A DNA stretch of 64,000 nucleotides from Isoperla grammatica. Taxonomy: Eukaryota > Arthropoda > Insecta > Plecoptera > Perlodidae. Below the pieces are notes generated by a model. That model saw nothing but the letters and a program-made list of their open reading frames with translations. It was not told the origin of the DNA and ran no database searches. Shown piece by piece: positions 27,601 to 41,135 of this stretch. How positions within the stretch are numbered: position 1 is the stretch's first letter; each line of letters starts with the position of its first letter. The DNA lies in contig OX246740.1 of assembly GCA_945910005.1 (NCBI GenBank), positions 56,475,221 to 56,539,220 on the forward strand. The letters are read 5' to 3'. Made by a program: the position numbers and the translations under genes.

Positions 27601-30600
27601 ACCGCAGGTGCGTCCTGCTCGTTCAACTAAAGTAAACAGATACCTACACTCATGCTGTCATATTACATTCTTATACTTAACCGCAGGTGCGTCCTGCTCG
27701 TTCAACTAAAGTAAACAGATACCTACACCCATGCTGTAATATTACATTCTTATACTTAACCGCTGGTGCGTCCTGCTCGTTCAACTAAAGTAAACAGATA
27801 CCTACACTCATGCTATCATATAACATTCTTATACTTAACCGCCAGGTGCGTCCTGCTCGTTCAACTAAAGTAAACAGATACCTACACTCATGCTATCATA
27901 TAACATTCTTATACTTAACCGCAGGTGCGTCCTGCTCGTTCAACTAAGGTAAACAGACACCTACACCCATGCTGTCATATTACATTCTTATACTTAACCG
28001 CAGGTGCGTCCTGCTCGTTCAACTAAAGTAAACAGACACCTACACTCATGCTGCCATATTACATTCTTATACTTAACCGCTGGTGCGTCCTGCTGGTTCA
28101 ACTAAAGTAAACAGACACCTACACCCATGCTGTCATATTACATTCTTATACTTAACCGCCAGGTGCGTCCTGCTGGTTCAACTAAAGTAAACAGATACCT
28201 ACACTCATGCTGTCATATTACATTCTTATACTTAACCGCAGGTGCGTCCTGCTCGTTCAACTAAAGTAAACAGATACCTACACTCATGCTGTCATATTAC
28301 ATTCTTATACTTAACCGCCAGGTGCGTCCTGCTCGTTCAACTAAAGTAAACAGATACCTACACTCATGCTGTCATATTACATTCTTATACTTAACCGCAG
28401 GTGCGTCCTGCTCGTTCAACTAAAGTAAACAGACACCTACACCCATGCTGTCATATTACATTCTTATACTTAACCGCTGGTGCGTCCTGCTGGTTCAACT
28501 AAAGTAAACAGACACCTACACCCATGCTGTCATATTACATTCTTATACTTAACCGCCAGGTGCGTCCTGCTGGTTCAACTAAAGTAAACAGATACCTACA
28601 CTCATGCTGTCATATTACATTCTTATACTTAACCGCAGGTGCGTCCTGCTCGTTCAACTAAAGTAAACAGATACCTACACTCATGCTGTCATATTACATT
28701 CTTATACTTAACCGCCAGGTGCGTCCTGCTCGTTCAACTAAAGTAAACAGATACCTACACTCATGCTGTCATATTACATTCTTATACTTAACCGCAGGTG
28801 CGTCCTGCTCGTTCAACTAAAGTAAACAGACACCTACACCCATGCTGTCATATTACATTCTTATACTTAACCGCCAGGTGCGTCCTGCTCGTTCAACTAA
28901 AGTAAACAGACACCTACACCCATGCTGTCATATTACATTCTTATACTTAACCGCCAGGTGCGTCCTGCTCGTTCAACTAAAGTAAACAGATACCTACACC
29001 CATGCTGTCATATTACATTCTTATACTTAACCGCAGGTGCGTCCTGCTCGTTCAACTAAAGTAAACAGACACCTACACTCATGCTGTCATATTACATTCT
29101 TATACTTAACCGCAGGTGCGTCCTGCTCGTTCAACTAAAGTAAACAGACACCTACACCCATGCTGTCATATTACATTCTTATACTTAACCGCCAGTGCGT
29201 CCTGCTCGTTCAACTAAAGTAAACAGACACCTACACTCATGCTGTCATATTACATTCTTATACTTAACCGCAGGTGCGTCCTGCTCGTTCAACTAAAGTA
29301 AACAGACACCTACACTCATGCTGTCATATTACATTCTTATACTTAACCGCAGGTGCGTCCTGCTCGTTCAACTAAAGTAAACAGACACCTACACTCATGC
29401 TGACATATTACATTCTTATACTTATACGCAGGTGCGTCCTGCTCGTTCAACTAAAGTAAACAGATACCTACACCCATGCTGTCATATTACATTCTTATAC
29501 TTAACCGCAGGTGCGTCCTGCTGGTTCAACTAAAGTAAACAGACACCTACACCCATGCTGTCATATTACATTCTTATACTTAACCGCAGGTGCGTCCTGC
29601 TCGTTCAACTAAAGTAAACAGATACCTACACTCATGCTGTCATATTACATTCTTATACTTAACCGCAGGTGCGTCCTGCTCGTTCAACTAAAGTAAACAG
29701 ACACCTACACTCATGCTGTCATATTACATTCTTGTACTTAACCGCAGGTGCGTCCTGCTCGTTCAACTAAAGTAAACAGATACCTACACTCATGCTGTCA
29801 TATTACATTCTTATACTTAACCGCAGGTGCGTCCTGCTCGTTCAACTAAAGTAAACAGACACCTACACTCATGCTGTCATATTACATTCTTATACTTAAC
29901 CGCAGGTGCGTCCTGCTCGTTCAACTAAAGTAAACAGATACCTACACTCATGCTGTCATATTACATTCTTATACTTAACCGCAGGTGCGTCCTGCTCGTT
30001 CAACTAAAGTAAACAGATACCTACACTCATGCTGTCATATTACATTCTTATACTTAACCGCAGGTGCGTCCTGCTCGTTCAACTAAAGTAAACAGATACC
30101 TACACTCATGCTGTCATATTACATTCTTATACTTAACCGCAGGTGCGTCCTGCTCGTTCAACTAAAGTAAACAGATACCTACACTCATGCTGTCATATTA
30201 CATTCTTGTACTTAACCGCAGGTGCGTTCTGCTCGTTCAACTAAAGTAAACAGATACCTACACCCATGCTGTCATATTACATTCTTATACTTAACCGCCA
30301 GGTGCGTCCTGCTCGTTCAACTAAAGTAAACAGATACCTACACTCATGCTGACATATTACATTCTTATACTTATACGCAGGTGCGTCCTGCTCGTTCAAC
30401 TAAAGTAAACAAATACCTACACCCATGCTGACATATTACATTCTTATACTCAACCGCAGGTGCGTCCTGCTCGTTCAACTAAAGTAAACAGACACCTACA
30501 CTCATGCTGTCATATTACATTCTTATACTGAACCGCAGGTGCGTCTTGCTGATTCAACTAAAGTAAACAGATACCTACACCCGTGCTGTCATATTACATC

Positions 30601-33600
30601 TTATACTTAACCGCAGGTGCGTTACGCTGATTCAACTAAAGTAAACAGATACCTACACTCATGCTGTCATATTACATTCTTATACTCAACCGCAGGTGCG
30701 TCTTGCTGATTCAATTAAAGTAAACAGAAACCTACACTCATGCTTTAATATTACATTCTTATACTCAACCGCAGGTGCGTCATGCTGATTCAACTAAAGT
30801 AAACAGATACCTACACTCATGCTGTCATATTACATTGTTATACTTAACCGCAGGTGCGTCTTGCTGATTCAACTAATGCTAACAGATACCTCACTTATGC
30901 TGTCATATTACATTCTTAGGCTTAACCGCAAATTCCGTCACGTTGATTTAACAGAAGTAAACAGATACCTACACTCATGCTGTCTTATTACATTCTTATA
31001 CTTAATGGCCAGTTGCGTCACGCTGATTCAACTAAATTAAAAAGATACCTACACTCATGCTGTCATATTACATTCTTATACTTACCCGCAGTTGCGTCTT
31101 GCTGAATCAACTAAAGCAAACAGATACCTACACCCAACTGTCATATAACATTCTTATACTTAACCGCAGGTGCGTCTTGCTGATTCAACTAAAGTAAACA
31201 GACACTTACACTCATGCTGTCATATAACATTCTTATACTTAACCGCAGGTGCGTCACGCTGATTCAACTAAAGTAAACAGATACCTACACTCATGCTGTC
31301 ATATTACATTCTTATACTCAACCGCAGGTGCGTCACGCTGATTCAACTAAAGTAAAAAGATACCTACACCCATGCTGTCATATTACATTCTAATACTTAA
31401 CCGCAGGTGCGTCTTGCTGATTCAACTAAAGTAAACAGATACCTACACTCATGCTGTCTTATTACATTCTTATACTTAATGGCCAGTTGCGTCACGCTGA
31501 TTCAACTAAATTAAAAGATACCTACACTCATGCTGTCATATTACATTCTTATACTTACCCGCAGTTGCGTCTTGCTGAATCAACTAAAGTAAACAGATAC
31601 CTACACCCAACTGTCATATAACATTCTTATACTTAACCGCAGGTGCGTCCTGCTGGTTCAACTAAAGTAAACAGATACCTACACTCATGCTGTAATATTA
31701 CATTCTTATACTTAACCGCAGGTGCGTCCTGCTGATTCAACTAAAGTAAACAGATACCAAAACTCATGCTGTCATATTACATTCTTATACTTAACCGCCA
31801 GGTGCGTCCTGCTCGTTCAACTAAAGGAAACAGATACCTACACTCATGCTGTCATATTACATTCTTATACTTAACCGCAGGTGCGTCCTGCTCGTTCAAC
31901 TAAAGTAAACAGATACCTACACTCATGCTGTCATATTACATTCTTATACATAACTGCCAGGTGCGTCCTGCTCGTTCAACTAAAGTAAACAGATACCTAC
32001 ACTCATGCTGTCATATTACATTCTTATACTTAACCGCAGGTGCGTCCTGCTCGTTCAACTAAAGTAAACAGATACCTACACTCATGCTGTCATATTACAT
32101 TCTTATACATAACTGCCAGGTGCGTCCTGCTCGTTCAACTAAAGTAAACAGATACCTACACTCATGCTGTCATATTACATTCTTATACTTAACCGCAGGT
32201 GCGTCCTGCTGGTTCAACTAAAGTAAACAGATACCTACACTCATGCTGTCATATTACATTCTTATACTTAACCGCAGGTGCGTCCTGCTCGTTCAACTAA
32301 AGTAAACAGACACCTACACTCATGCTGTCCTATTACATTCTTATACTTAACCGCCAGGTGCGTCCTGCTCGTTCAACTAAAGTAAACAGATACCTACACT
32401 CATGCTGTCATATTACATTCTTATACTTAATTTCAGGTGCGTCCTGCTGGTTCAACTAAAGTAAACAGAGACCTACACTCATGCTTTCATATTACATTCT
32501 TATACTTAACCGCCAGGTGCGTCCTGCTGGTTCAACTAAAGTAAACAGATACCTACACTCATGCTGTCATATTACATTCTTATACTTAACCGCCAGGTGC
32601 GTCCTGCTGGTTCAACTAAAGTAAACAGATACCTACACTCATGCTGTCATATTACATTCTTATACTTAACCGCAGGTGCGTCCTGCTCGTTCAACTAAAG
32701 TAAACAGACACCCACACTCATGCTGTCATATTACATTCTTATACTTAACCGCCAGGTGCGTCCTGCTCGTTCAACTAAAGTAAACAGAGACCTACACTCA
32801 TGCTGTCATATTACATTCTTATACTTAACCGCCAGGTGCGTCCTGCTGGTTCAACTAAAGTAAACAGATACCTACACTCATGCTGTCATATTACATTCTT
32901 ATACTTAACCGCCAGGTGCGTCCTGCTGATTCAACTAAAGTAAACAGACACCTACACTCATGCTGTCATATTACATTCTTATACTTAACCGCCAGGTGCG
33001 TCCTGCTGATTCAACTAAAGTAAACAGATACCTACACTCATGCTGTCATATTACATTCTTATACTTAATTTCAGGTGCGTCCTGCTGGTTCAACTAAAGT
33101 AAACAGAGACCTACACTCATGCTGTCATATTACATTCTTATACTTAACCGCCAGGTGCGTCCTGCTGGTTCAACTAAAGTAAACAGATACCTACACTCAT
33201 GCTGTCATATTACATTCTTATACTTAACCGCCAGGTGCGTCCTGCTGATTCAACTAAAGTAAACAGACACCTACACTCATGCTGTCATATTACATTCTTG
33301 TACTTAACCGCAGGCGCGTCCTGCTCGTTCAACTAAAGTCAACAGATACCTACACTCATGCTGTCATATTACATTCTAATACTTAACCGCAGGTGCGTCC
33401 TGCTGGTTCAACTAAAGTAAACAGATACCTACACTCATGCTGTCATATTACATTCTTATACTCAACCGCCAGGTGCGTCCTGCTCGTTCAACTAAAGTAA
33501 ACAGACACCTACACTCATGCTGTCATATTACATTCTAATACTTAACCGCAGGTGCGTCCTGCTGGTTCAACTAAAGTAAACAGATACCTACACTCATGCT

Positions 33601-36600
33601 GTCATATTACATTCTTATACTCAACCGCCAGGTGCGTCCTGCTCGTTCAACTAAAGTAAACAGACACCTACACTCATGCTGTCATATTACATTCTAATAC
33701 TTAACCGCAGGTGCGTCCTGCTCGTTCAACTAAAGTAAACAGACACCTACACCCATGCTGTCATATTACATTCTTATACTCAACCGCAGGTGCGTCCTGC
33801 TCGTTCAACTAAAGTAAACAGATACCTACACCCATGCTGTAATATTACATTCTTATACTCAACCGCCAGGTGCGTCTTGCTCGTTCAACTAAAGTAAACA
33901 GACACCTACACTCATGCTGTCATATTACATTCTTATACTTAACCGCAGGTGCGTCCTGCTCGTTCAACTAAAGTAAACAGACACCTACACTCATGCTGTC
34001 ATATTACATTCTTATACTTAACCGCAGGTGCGTCCTGCTCGTTCAACTAAAGTAAACAGACACCTACACTCATGCTGTCATATTACATTCTTATACTTAA
34101 CCGCAGGTGCGTCCTGCTCGTTCAACTAAAGTAAACAGATACCTACACTCATGCTGTCATATTACATTCTTATACTTAACCTCAGGAGCGTCCTGCTCGT
34201 TCAACTAAAGTAAACAGACACCTACACCCATGCTGTCATATTACATTCTTATACTCAACCGCAGGTGCGTCCTGCTCGTTCAACTAAAGTAAACAGACAC
34301 CTACACTCATGCTGTCATATTACATTCTTATACTTAACCGCCAGGTGCGTCCTGCTCGTTCAATTAAAGTAAACAGATACCTACACCCATGCTGTCATAT
34401 AACATTCTTATACTTAACCGCAGGTGCGTCCTGCTCGTTCAACTAAAGTAAACAGACACCTACACCCATGCTGTCATATAACATTCTTATACTTAACCGC
34501 AGGTGCGTCCTGCTCGTTCAACTAAAGTAAACAGACACCTACACCCATGCTGTCATATTACATTCTTATACTTAACCGCAGGTGCGTCCTGCTCGTTCAA
34601 CTAAAGTAAACAGACACCTACACTCATGCTGTCATATGACATTCTTATACTTAACCGCAGGTGCGTCCTGCTCGTTCAACTAAAGTAAACAGACACCTAC
34701 ACCCATGCTGTCATATAACATTCTTATACTTAACCGCAGGTGCGTCCTGCTCGTTCAACTAAAGTAAACAGATACCTACACTCATGCTGTCATATTACAT
34801 TCTTATACTTAACCGCAGGTGCGTCCTGCTCGTTCAACTAAAGTAAACAGACACCTACACTCATGCTGTCATATTACATTCTTATACTTAACCGCAGGTG
34901 CGTCCTGCTGGTTCAACTAAAGTAAACAGACACCTACACTCATGCTGTCATATTACATTCTTATACTTAACCGCAGGTGCGTCCTGCTCGTTCAACTAAA
35001 GTAAACAGATACCTACACTCATGCTGTCATATTACATTCTTATACTTAACCACAGGTGCGTCCTGCGCGTTCAACTAAAGTAAACAGACACCTACACTCA
35101 TGCTGTCATATTACATTCTTATACTTAACCGCAGGTGCGTCCTGCGCGTTCAACTAAAGTAAACAGATACCTACACTCATGCTGTCATATTACATTCTTA
35201 TACTCTACCGCAGGTGCGTCCTGCGCGTTCAACTAAAGTAAACAGACACCTACACTCATGCTGTCATATTACATTCTTATACTTAACCACAGGTGCGTCC
35301 TGCGCGTTCAACTAAAGTAAACAGATACCTACACTCATGCAGTCATATAACATTCTTATACTTAACCACAGGTGCGTCCTGCGCGTTCAACTAAAGTAAA
35401 CAGATACCTACACTCATGCAGTCATATAACATTCTTATACTTAACCACAGGTGCGTCCTGCGCGTTCAACTAAAGTAAACAGACACCTACACTCATGCTG
35501 TCATATTACATTCTTATACTTAACCACAGGTGCGTCCTGCGCGTTCAACTAAAGTAAACAGACACCTACACTCATGCTGTCATATTACATTCTTATACTT
35601 AACCACAGGTGCGTCCTGCGCGTTCAACTAAAGTAAACAGATACCTACACTCATGCTGTCATATTACATTCTTATACTTAACCACAGGTGCGTCCTGCGC
35701 GTTCAACTAAAGTAAACAGACACCTACACTCATGCTGTCATATTACATTCTTATACTTAACCACAGGTGCGTCCTGCGCGTTCAACTAAAGTAAACAGAC
35801 ACCTACACTCATGCAGTCATATAACATTCTTATACTTAACCACAGGTGCGTCCTGCGCGTTCAACTAAAGTAAACAGATACCTACACTCATGCAGTCATA
35901 TAACATTCTTATACTTAACCACAGGTGCGTCCTGCGCGTTCAACTAAAGTAAACAGACACCTACACTCATGCTGTCATATTACATTCTTATACTTAACCG
36001 CAGGTGCGTCCTGCGCGTTCAACTAAAGTAAACAGACACCTACACTCATGCTGTCATATTACATTCTTATACTTAACCACAGGTGCGTCCTGCGCGTTCA
36101 ACTAAAGTAAACAGATACCTACACTCATGCAGTCATATAACATTCTTATACTTAACCACAGGTGCGTCCTGCGCGTTCAACTAAAGTAAACAGACACCTA
36201 CACTCATGCTGTCATATTACATTCTTATACTTAACCACAGGTGCGTCCTGCGCGTTCAACTAAAGTAAACAGATACCTACACTCATGCAGTCATATAACA
36301 TTCTTATACTTAACCACAGGTGCGTCCTGCTCGTTCAACTAAAGTAAACAGATACCTACACTCATGCTGTCATATTACATTCTTATACTTAACCACAGGT
36401 GCGTCCTGCGCGTTCAACTATAGTAAACAGATACCTACACTCATGCTGTCATATTACATTCTTATACTTAACCACAGGTGCGTCCTGCTCGTTCAACTAA
36501 AGTAAACAGATACCTACACTCATGCTGCCATATTACATTCCTATACTTAACCGACGGTGCGTCACGCTAATTCAACTAAAGTAAACAGATACCTACACTC

Positions 36601-38014
36601 ATGCTGCCATATTACATTCTTATACTTAACCGCAGGTGCGTCTTGCTGTTTCAACTAAAGTAAACAGACACCTACACTCATGCTGTCATATTACATTCTT
36701 ATACTTAACCGCAGGTACGTCTTGCTGATTCAACTAAAGTAAACAGTCACCTACACTCATGCTGTCATATTACATTCTTATACTTAACTGCAGGTGCGTC
36801 TTGCTGATTCAACTAAAGTAAACAGATACCTACACTCATGCTGTCATATTACATTCTTATACTTAACCGCAGGTACGTCTTGCTGTTTCAACTAAAGTAA
36901 ACAGACACCTACACTCATGCTGTCATATTACATTCTTATACTTAACCGCAGGTGCGTCTTGCTGATTCAACTAAAGTAAACAGACACCTACACTCATGCT
37001 GTCATATTACATTCTTATACTTAACCGCAGGAGCTTCTTGCTGATTTAACTAAAGTAAACAGACACCTTCACTCATGCTGTTATATTACATTCTTATACT
37101 TTACCGCAGGTGCGTCTTGCTGATTCAACTAAAGTAAACAGATACCTTCACTCATGCTGTCGTATTACATTCTTATACTTAACCGCAGGTGCGTCACGCT
37201 GATTCAACTAAAGGTAACAGATACCTACACTCATGCTGTCATATTACATTCTTATACTTAACCGCAGGCGCGTCTTGCTGGTTTAACTAAAGTAAACAGA
37301 TACCTACACTCATGCAGTCATATTACATTCTTATATTGAACCGCAGGTGCGTCTTGCTGTTTCAACTAAAGTAAACAGATATCTACACTCATGCTGTCAT
37401 ATTACATTCTTATACTTAACCGCAGCCCGCAGGTGCGTCACGCTGATTCAACTAAAGTAAACAGATACCTACACTCATGCAGTCATATTACATTCTTATA
37501 TTTAACCGCAGATGCGTCTTGCTGATTCAACTAAAGTAAACAGACACCTACTCTCATGCTGTCATATCACATTCTTATACTTAACCGCAGGTGCGTCACG
37601 CTGATTTAACTAATGTAAACAGATACCTACACTCATGCTGTCATATTACATGCTTATATTTAACCGCCAGTTGCGTCACGCTGATTTAACTAAAGTGTAC
37701 AGATACCTACACTTATGCTGTCATATTATCATATTACATTCTTATACTAATCCGCCAGTTGCGTCACGCTGATTCAACTAAAGTAAACAGATACCTACAC
37801 TCATGCTGTCATATTACATTATTTTTCTCAACTGCAAGTTGCGTGCACGCTGTTTTAACTTAAGCAATCAGATACCTATACTCATGCCGTCATATTACAT
37901 TCTTTTTCTCAACTGCCAGTTGCGTGCACGCTGTTTTAACTAAAGCTATCAGATACCTAAACTCATGCCGTCATATTACATTCTTTTTCTCAACTGCCAG
38001 TTGCGTGCACGCTT
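21613..38014. repeat. 79-bp satellite array, about 207 monomers
   Basis: Monomers share AAGTAAACAGA(T/C)ACCTACACT, CATGCTGTCATATTACATTC, TTATACTTAACCGCAGGTGC and GTC.TGCT.GTTCAACTA. The period is 79 bp, or 80 when CGCAGG is CGCCAGG, e.g. AAACAGACAC at 29,221 and 29,300. Variants come in blocks. CTTGCTGATTC and CACGCTGATTC types dominate 21.6-25.2 kb, 30.5-31.8 kb and 36.5-37.7 kb. CCTGCTCGTTC and CCTGCTGGTTC types fill 25.2-35.0 kb. CCTGCGCGTTC with ACCACAGG fills 35.0-36.4 kb. The last monomers (37.8-38.0 kb) are badly diverged. Short ORFs across it are only repeat translations. No spacers separate the units, so it is not a CRISPR array. Confidence 0.98.
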
Positions 38015-38178
38015 TTATATTTTTTTAAATAAGTAATGTACATTATGTTTAATTTAATCCATCACATTTTCAAAACATACTTTACTTCAGTTAATACATT
38101 TTTGGTGAAGTAATAACATAGTTGTCACTAATGTTGACGTATAAACGAACAACACACGTCGTTTTCTTTTTGATTTTG
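38015..38178. other. AT-rich linker between the two repeat arrays of the element
   Basis: About 160 bp of unique AT-rich sequence follows the last degenerate monomer and precedes the ~176-bp repeat. No ORF or motif was recognised. Confidence 0.5.
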
Positions 38179-38620
38179 AGATAATTACGGAAGTTTCAGG
38201 GGTGTCTTTCGGAAATAACGTAATTTCACAATAAGTATCGATTTGTAAGTGAACCTGAGGATATTCATTTACTTTGATTCCTTTTAATTAATCTCATTTA
38301 CATCTACTTTAAGGGTATATAAAGTTTAAACAAACGTGCGTGACATACCACAGATTTTGAGATGATTACAGAAGTTTAACGGGCTGTCAGTGGAAAATTA
38401 TCTTATGTCACACACAGTAGCGATTTGTAAGAGAACCAGAGTATATTATTTTAATTTGATTCGTGCCAATAAATCTCAATTAGATCTTGTTTGACCACAT
38501 ATAAACATACCTGCGTGACATACTACAGATTTTGAGATAATTACGTAAGTTTAACGGGCTGTCATTCGAAAATTACTTAATTTCACACATAGTAGCGATT
38601 TGTAAGAGAACCTGAGTATG
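38179..38620. repeat. ~176-bp tandem repeat, two copies plus a truncated third
   Basis: Units start with AGAT(A/G)ATTAC at 38,179, 38,360 and 38,535, giving periods of 181 and 175 bp. They share CGATTTGTAAG.GAACC, TGCGTGACATAC.ACAGATTTT and other blocks with the repeat at 1-380. The last copy stops at GTATGG, then the sequence changes to the element's right arm. This shows that the hAT-like element contains a second tandem family that also exists outside it. Confidence 0.85.
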
Positions 38621-38638
38621 GCATGCGCATACGTCGGC

Positions 38639-38793
38639 AGGGGTAGATACAGGCTCGATTAGTTACACAAAGCATGGCAACTAAAGTTCGGTAACGACTC
38701 CAAAATAATAATTATTCAAAATTTCCATTTTTGGGGTCATGGGGGGGGGCGGTCGCCCCCCCCCCCCGCCCCTTCCCCCTGTATCCGCCCCTG
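38639..38793. mobile_element. Right arm with an internal second terminus-like copy
   Basis: CAGGGGTAGATACAGG at 38,639 matches the reverse complement of the right terminus (CAGGGGCGGATACAGG) at 14 of 16 positions and lies in opposite orientation to it. The 155 bp thus looks like a miniature element with its own inverted ends. Eight bases before it (TACGTCGG) do not match CATAGAAC, so there is no own target duplication. It could be a nested MITE that shares the outer right end, or a subterminal repeat of the kind hAT transposases bind. G and C runs at about 38,742-38,767 can form a GC hairpin. Confidence 0.5.
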
Positions 38794-38801
38794 CATAGAA
38801 C
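38794..38801. repeat. Right target-site duplication CATAGAAC
   Basis: Exact copy of 21,557-21,564, directly following CCGCCCCTG, the last bases of the element. Confidence 0.9.
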
Positions 38802-41040
38802 TTTTATAACCAACAGGTTAAGTTTATCAAAGTGAAAAGTTTCTATTGGCTTTTATTTCAAATATGGTTTTGGTGATGGGATTAGGTCGTATTGGGGGAG
38901 GGGTAGAGAACTCTCACAGTAATAGGGGCCGTGAACGATATGTGCTTAAACTTAACGGCATGAAACTAAAATCCTGTGGCGGTAGAACGAGTAATATTTA
39001 TAATCAATTTCGAATTAGGGAATCGCATGTTGTCGGCATTTGGTTTATTTCTGGATTCACTTGTGTTAGTCGTCTAAATCTGTATCTTAACATTGTATTG
39101 ATTATAGGAACTATTCTTCGAATCCTCTTCTTATTAAAATGTATACAATCTTTTAAATTTGTATCATTATTGATTGTAATTCTGCGGAATCGGACAGCAT
39201 TTGTGTGTCCAGCGCTTTGCTACACCTTCGGCCGCCGACTAATCCAAGACCGCATGATAAACAATTTGAACGTTTAGAGTAGAAACCATTTGGTTTCCCG
39301 TGTTTATTTACTTAGGCTTGTGCGACTCAAACAAAGCAAGAACAGACTGCAGGCTTTTGCCACAACAAACCGTCTTGTCTCATAGTCAAACGCTAAAACG
39401 TAAAGAGCGAGAACTACCAATTGTACTTAATAGCAGTGAAACCTTGTTCAAGTGTTAACCCTTAGGCGACACTGAAATATTAATAGTAGTATTCACGTTG
39501 TTTTCCTTACTAAAACAAACCTTCTGACATTAAGAGGCTCTCATAACACACTCCACTTCATTTCCAACAATACACGTTTGAACGTGTTTCAGCTTGAATA
39601 AGTACGGGGAACATTTTCTATTGATAAATAAAGCAGTTCGTTTAAAAACAAGTTTATACTCGTTATTAAACAATTTAACAACGTTCTATGAACCAGACTT
39701 TTCTCATTACTCGCCAGTCGGGTAGATGAGCAAACAAGCGAATAAATGTTACACATTATCATTTCATTGTTGATGTATAAAGTTTACATTTCACAAGGTA
39801 ACAGGTATAAAACTTCAGGACTAACACAATTTTGCGTTAAACAATGATGATGGTTCAGATATTTGTGGTTTCAGACGCACATATTGTTTTATTTCCCACA
39901 ATGGCGACGTCAAATATTATCACAGCCACCGTGGTCCGTCGTAAAGTCGCAGTTTTACGCCCAGTCACGCTCATTACGAGGCAGGAAAAACAAACAACAT
40001 GTTTCTCTAAATTCAGTGATTGAAATTGTAAAAATAAATTAACGCACGCAAAACTTTTTCATTCAAAACTCTCGCTCGTGTTTCGGACAGTTACAAACAC
40101 ATCCACCTCGACTTTTTATTTAAATTGGTAATGTTAACAATGGAAAACCCGCATCGGTTTTAAAATAAACCTTCATGTTCTACGCTCGCCAAACGAACAA
40201 TGGTGTAACCTGCTCGGCTATGCGTGGCAAACAAACAACCGCCGTGTGTGAGGGTTGAGTCTTATGGGGGGAGGCGGGGGGGGGGGGGGGGGGGGGGGTG
40301 CGAGTTCACCGTGTTTTGTTTATATTTCGGTGAAAGGTCACTGACGGTTGCCGCAACGAATATATCGACATTGACTTCGTAAAGGGTGAACGTGTAATGA
40401 CGGCTGAATGGTTGTATTCGTGGATAATAGTCGTGACGGACGAGCTAGGGACAAAACAAAACGGAAATTAATTACTTAATTGTTGCATCTAACTAAGTAG
40501 CCTGTGTGGATGGTTCACCGCGGCTGATTACTTCATGGGTAGAAGCCAACAGGTGGACTACTTGCACAGTAACGTGAAATACTGCCTACATACATAGCTG
40601 ACTGCTTTGGTGCGACCATAGACATAATAGGCAGCTCTATGGGTGCAACTCACGCATGCGTACACGGGGATGTGTTCGGTGTGGTTTCAGCGCACATAGA
40701 TACTCATAAAGAGATTAGACGGGAAAGCGCTCGATATGCCAACATGATGTTGACTCAGTTGAATAGTGATTGAAAAAAATCTCCATTTGTGTTGGCTGCG
40801 TTCATGAAAGCTATCACATGTTAATAAATACCTGCTTTGATATTTTGGCTGGGTAGATTTTTGTTTTTGATTAAAACAGATCGTAGAAATAACCTCTGAA
40901 TGTATCTCTGTCGTCCTTTCAAACCACATTGAATTGCCGCAACGTGAACACTTGTTATATTGTGGTGTGAGAACCCTTGCATAAGAGGTGCCCGTATCAT
41001 GTGTTACCCGTGAATCAAGCTACAACACTTCTGTGTGAAA
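38802..41040. other. Gene-less stretch with a 23-base G run
   Basis: A 143-codon ORF at 38,846-39,277 (plus) is the longest. It has no recognisable domain, and its lysine/isoleucine-rich AT composition looks like its surroundings, so it is not called as a gene. A homopolymer of 23 G lies at 40,276-40,298. Nothing else was recognised. Confidence 0.5.
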
Positions 41041-41044
41041 ACTA

Positions 41045-41135
41045 ATGGCGTTTTCCAATGGTTTTCACTGAGTGCATCCATTGTATTGTTCTAATTGCTA
41101 AAAGCGCACTCAGTGAGGCCATTAGAAAATGCCAT
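41045..41135. mobile_element. 91-bp MITE-like hairpin flanked by TA
   Basis: The left arm starts ATGGCGTTTTCCAATGG and ends with CACTGAGTGC. The right arm, reverse-complemented, reads ATGGCATTTTCTAATGG and ends with CACTGAGTGCGC. The arms are about 32 bp with a few mismatches, around a loop of about 28 bp. TA stands on each side (41,043-41,044 and 41,136-41,137), as expected for a Tc1/mariner-type target duplication, although TA is short enough to be chance. No coding capacity. Confidence 0.55.

Larger units (their letters stand above)
21565..38793. mobile_element. 17.2-kb non-autonomous hAT-like transposon carrying a satellite array
   Basis: The left end reads CAGGGGCGGATCTAG. The right end, reverse-complemented, reads CAGGGGCGGATACAG, which is 13 of 15 identical. 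Both begin with the CAGNG start usual for hAT elements. The two ends are flanked by the perfect 8-bp duplication CATAGAAC. Inside are a short left arm with a G run (about 48 bp), about 207 copies of a 79-bp satellite, three copies of a ~176-bp repeat, and a ~170-bp right arm with opposing G and C runs. No transposase ORF is present, so mobilisation would have to be in trans. The sequence shows ends and duplication directly. That the array was carried or expanded inside one insertion is inference. The alternative is chance juxtaposition of two related ends, which the exact duplication makes unlikely. Confidence 0.85.

Noticed and set aside
21471..36505. Several 60-75-codon ORFs with YLHSCCHITFLYL-like repeats
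   Set aside because: They are translations of the 79-bp satellite. The period is not a multiple of three and frames break constantly.
21613..38014. Possible CRISPR-like array or pol III B boxes in the 79-bp repeat
   Set aside because: Units are contiguous with no variable spacers, and the host is an animal. GGTTCAACTAA in the unit misses key B-box bases and there is no A box.
38846..39277. 143-codon plus-strand ORF
   Set aside because: No domain or family resemblance, composition like surrounding AT-rich DNA, and no splice or promoter context.
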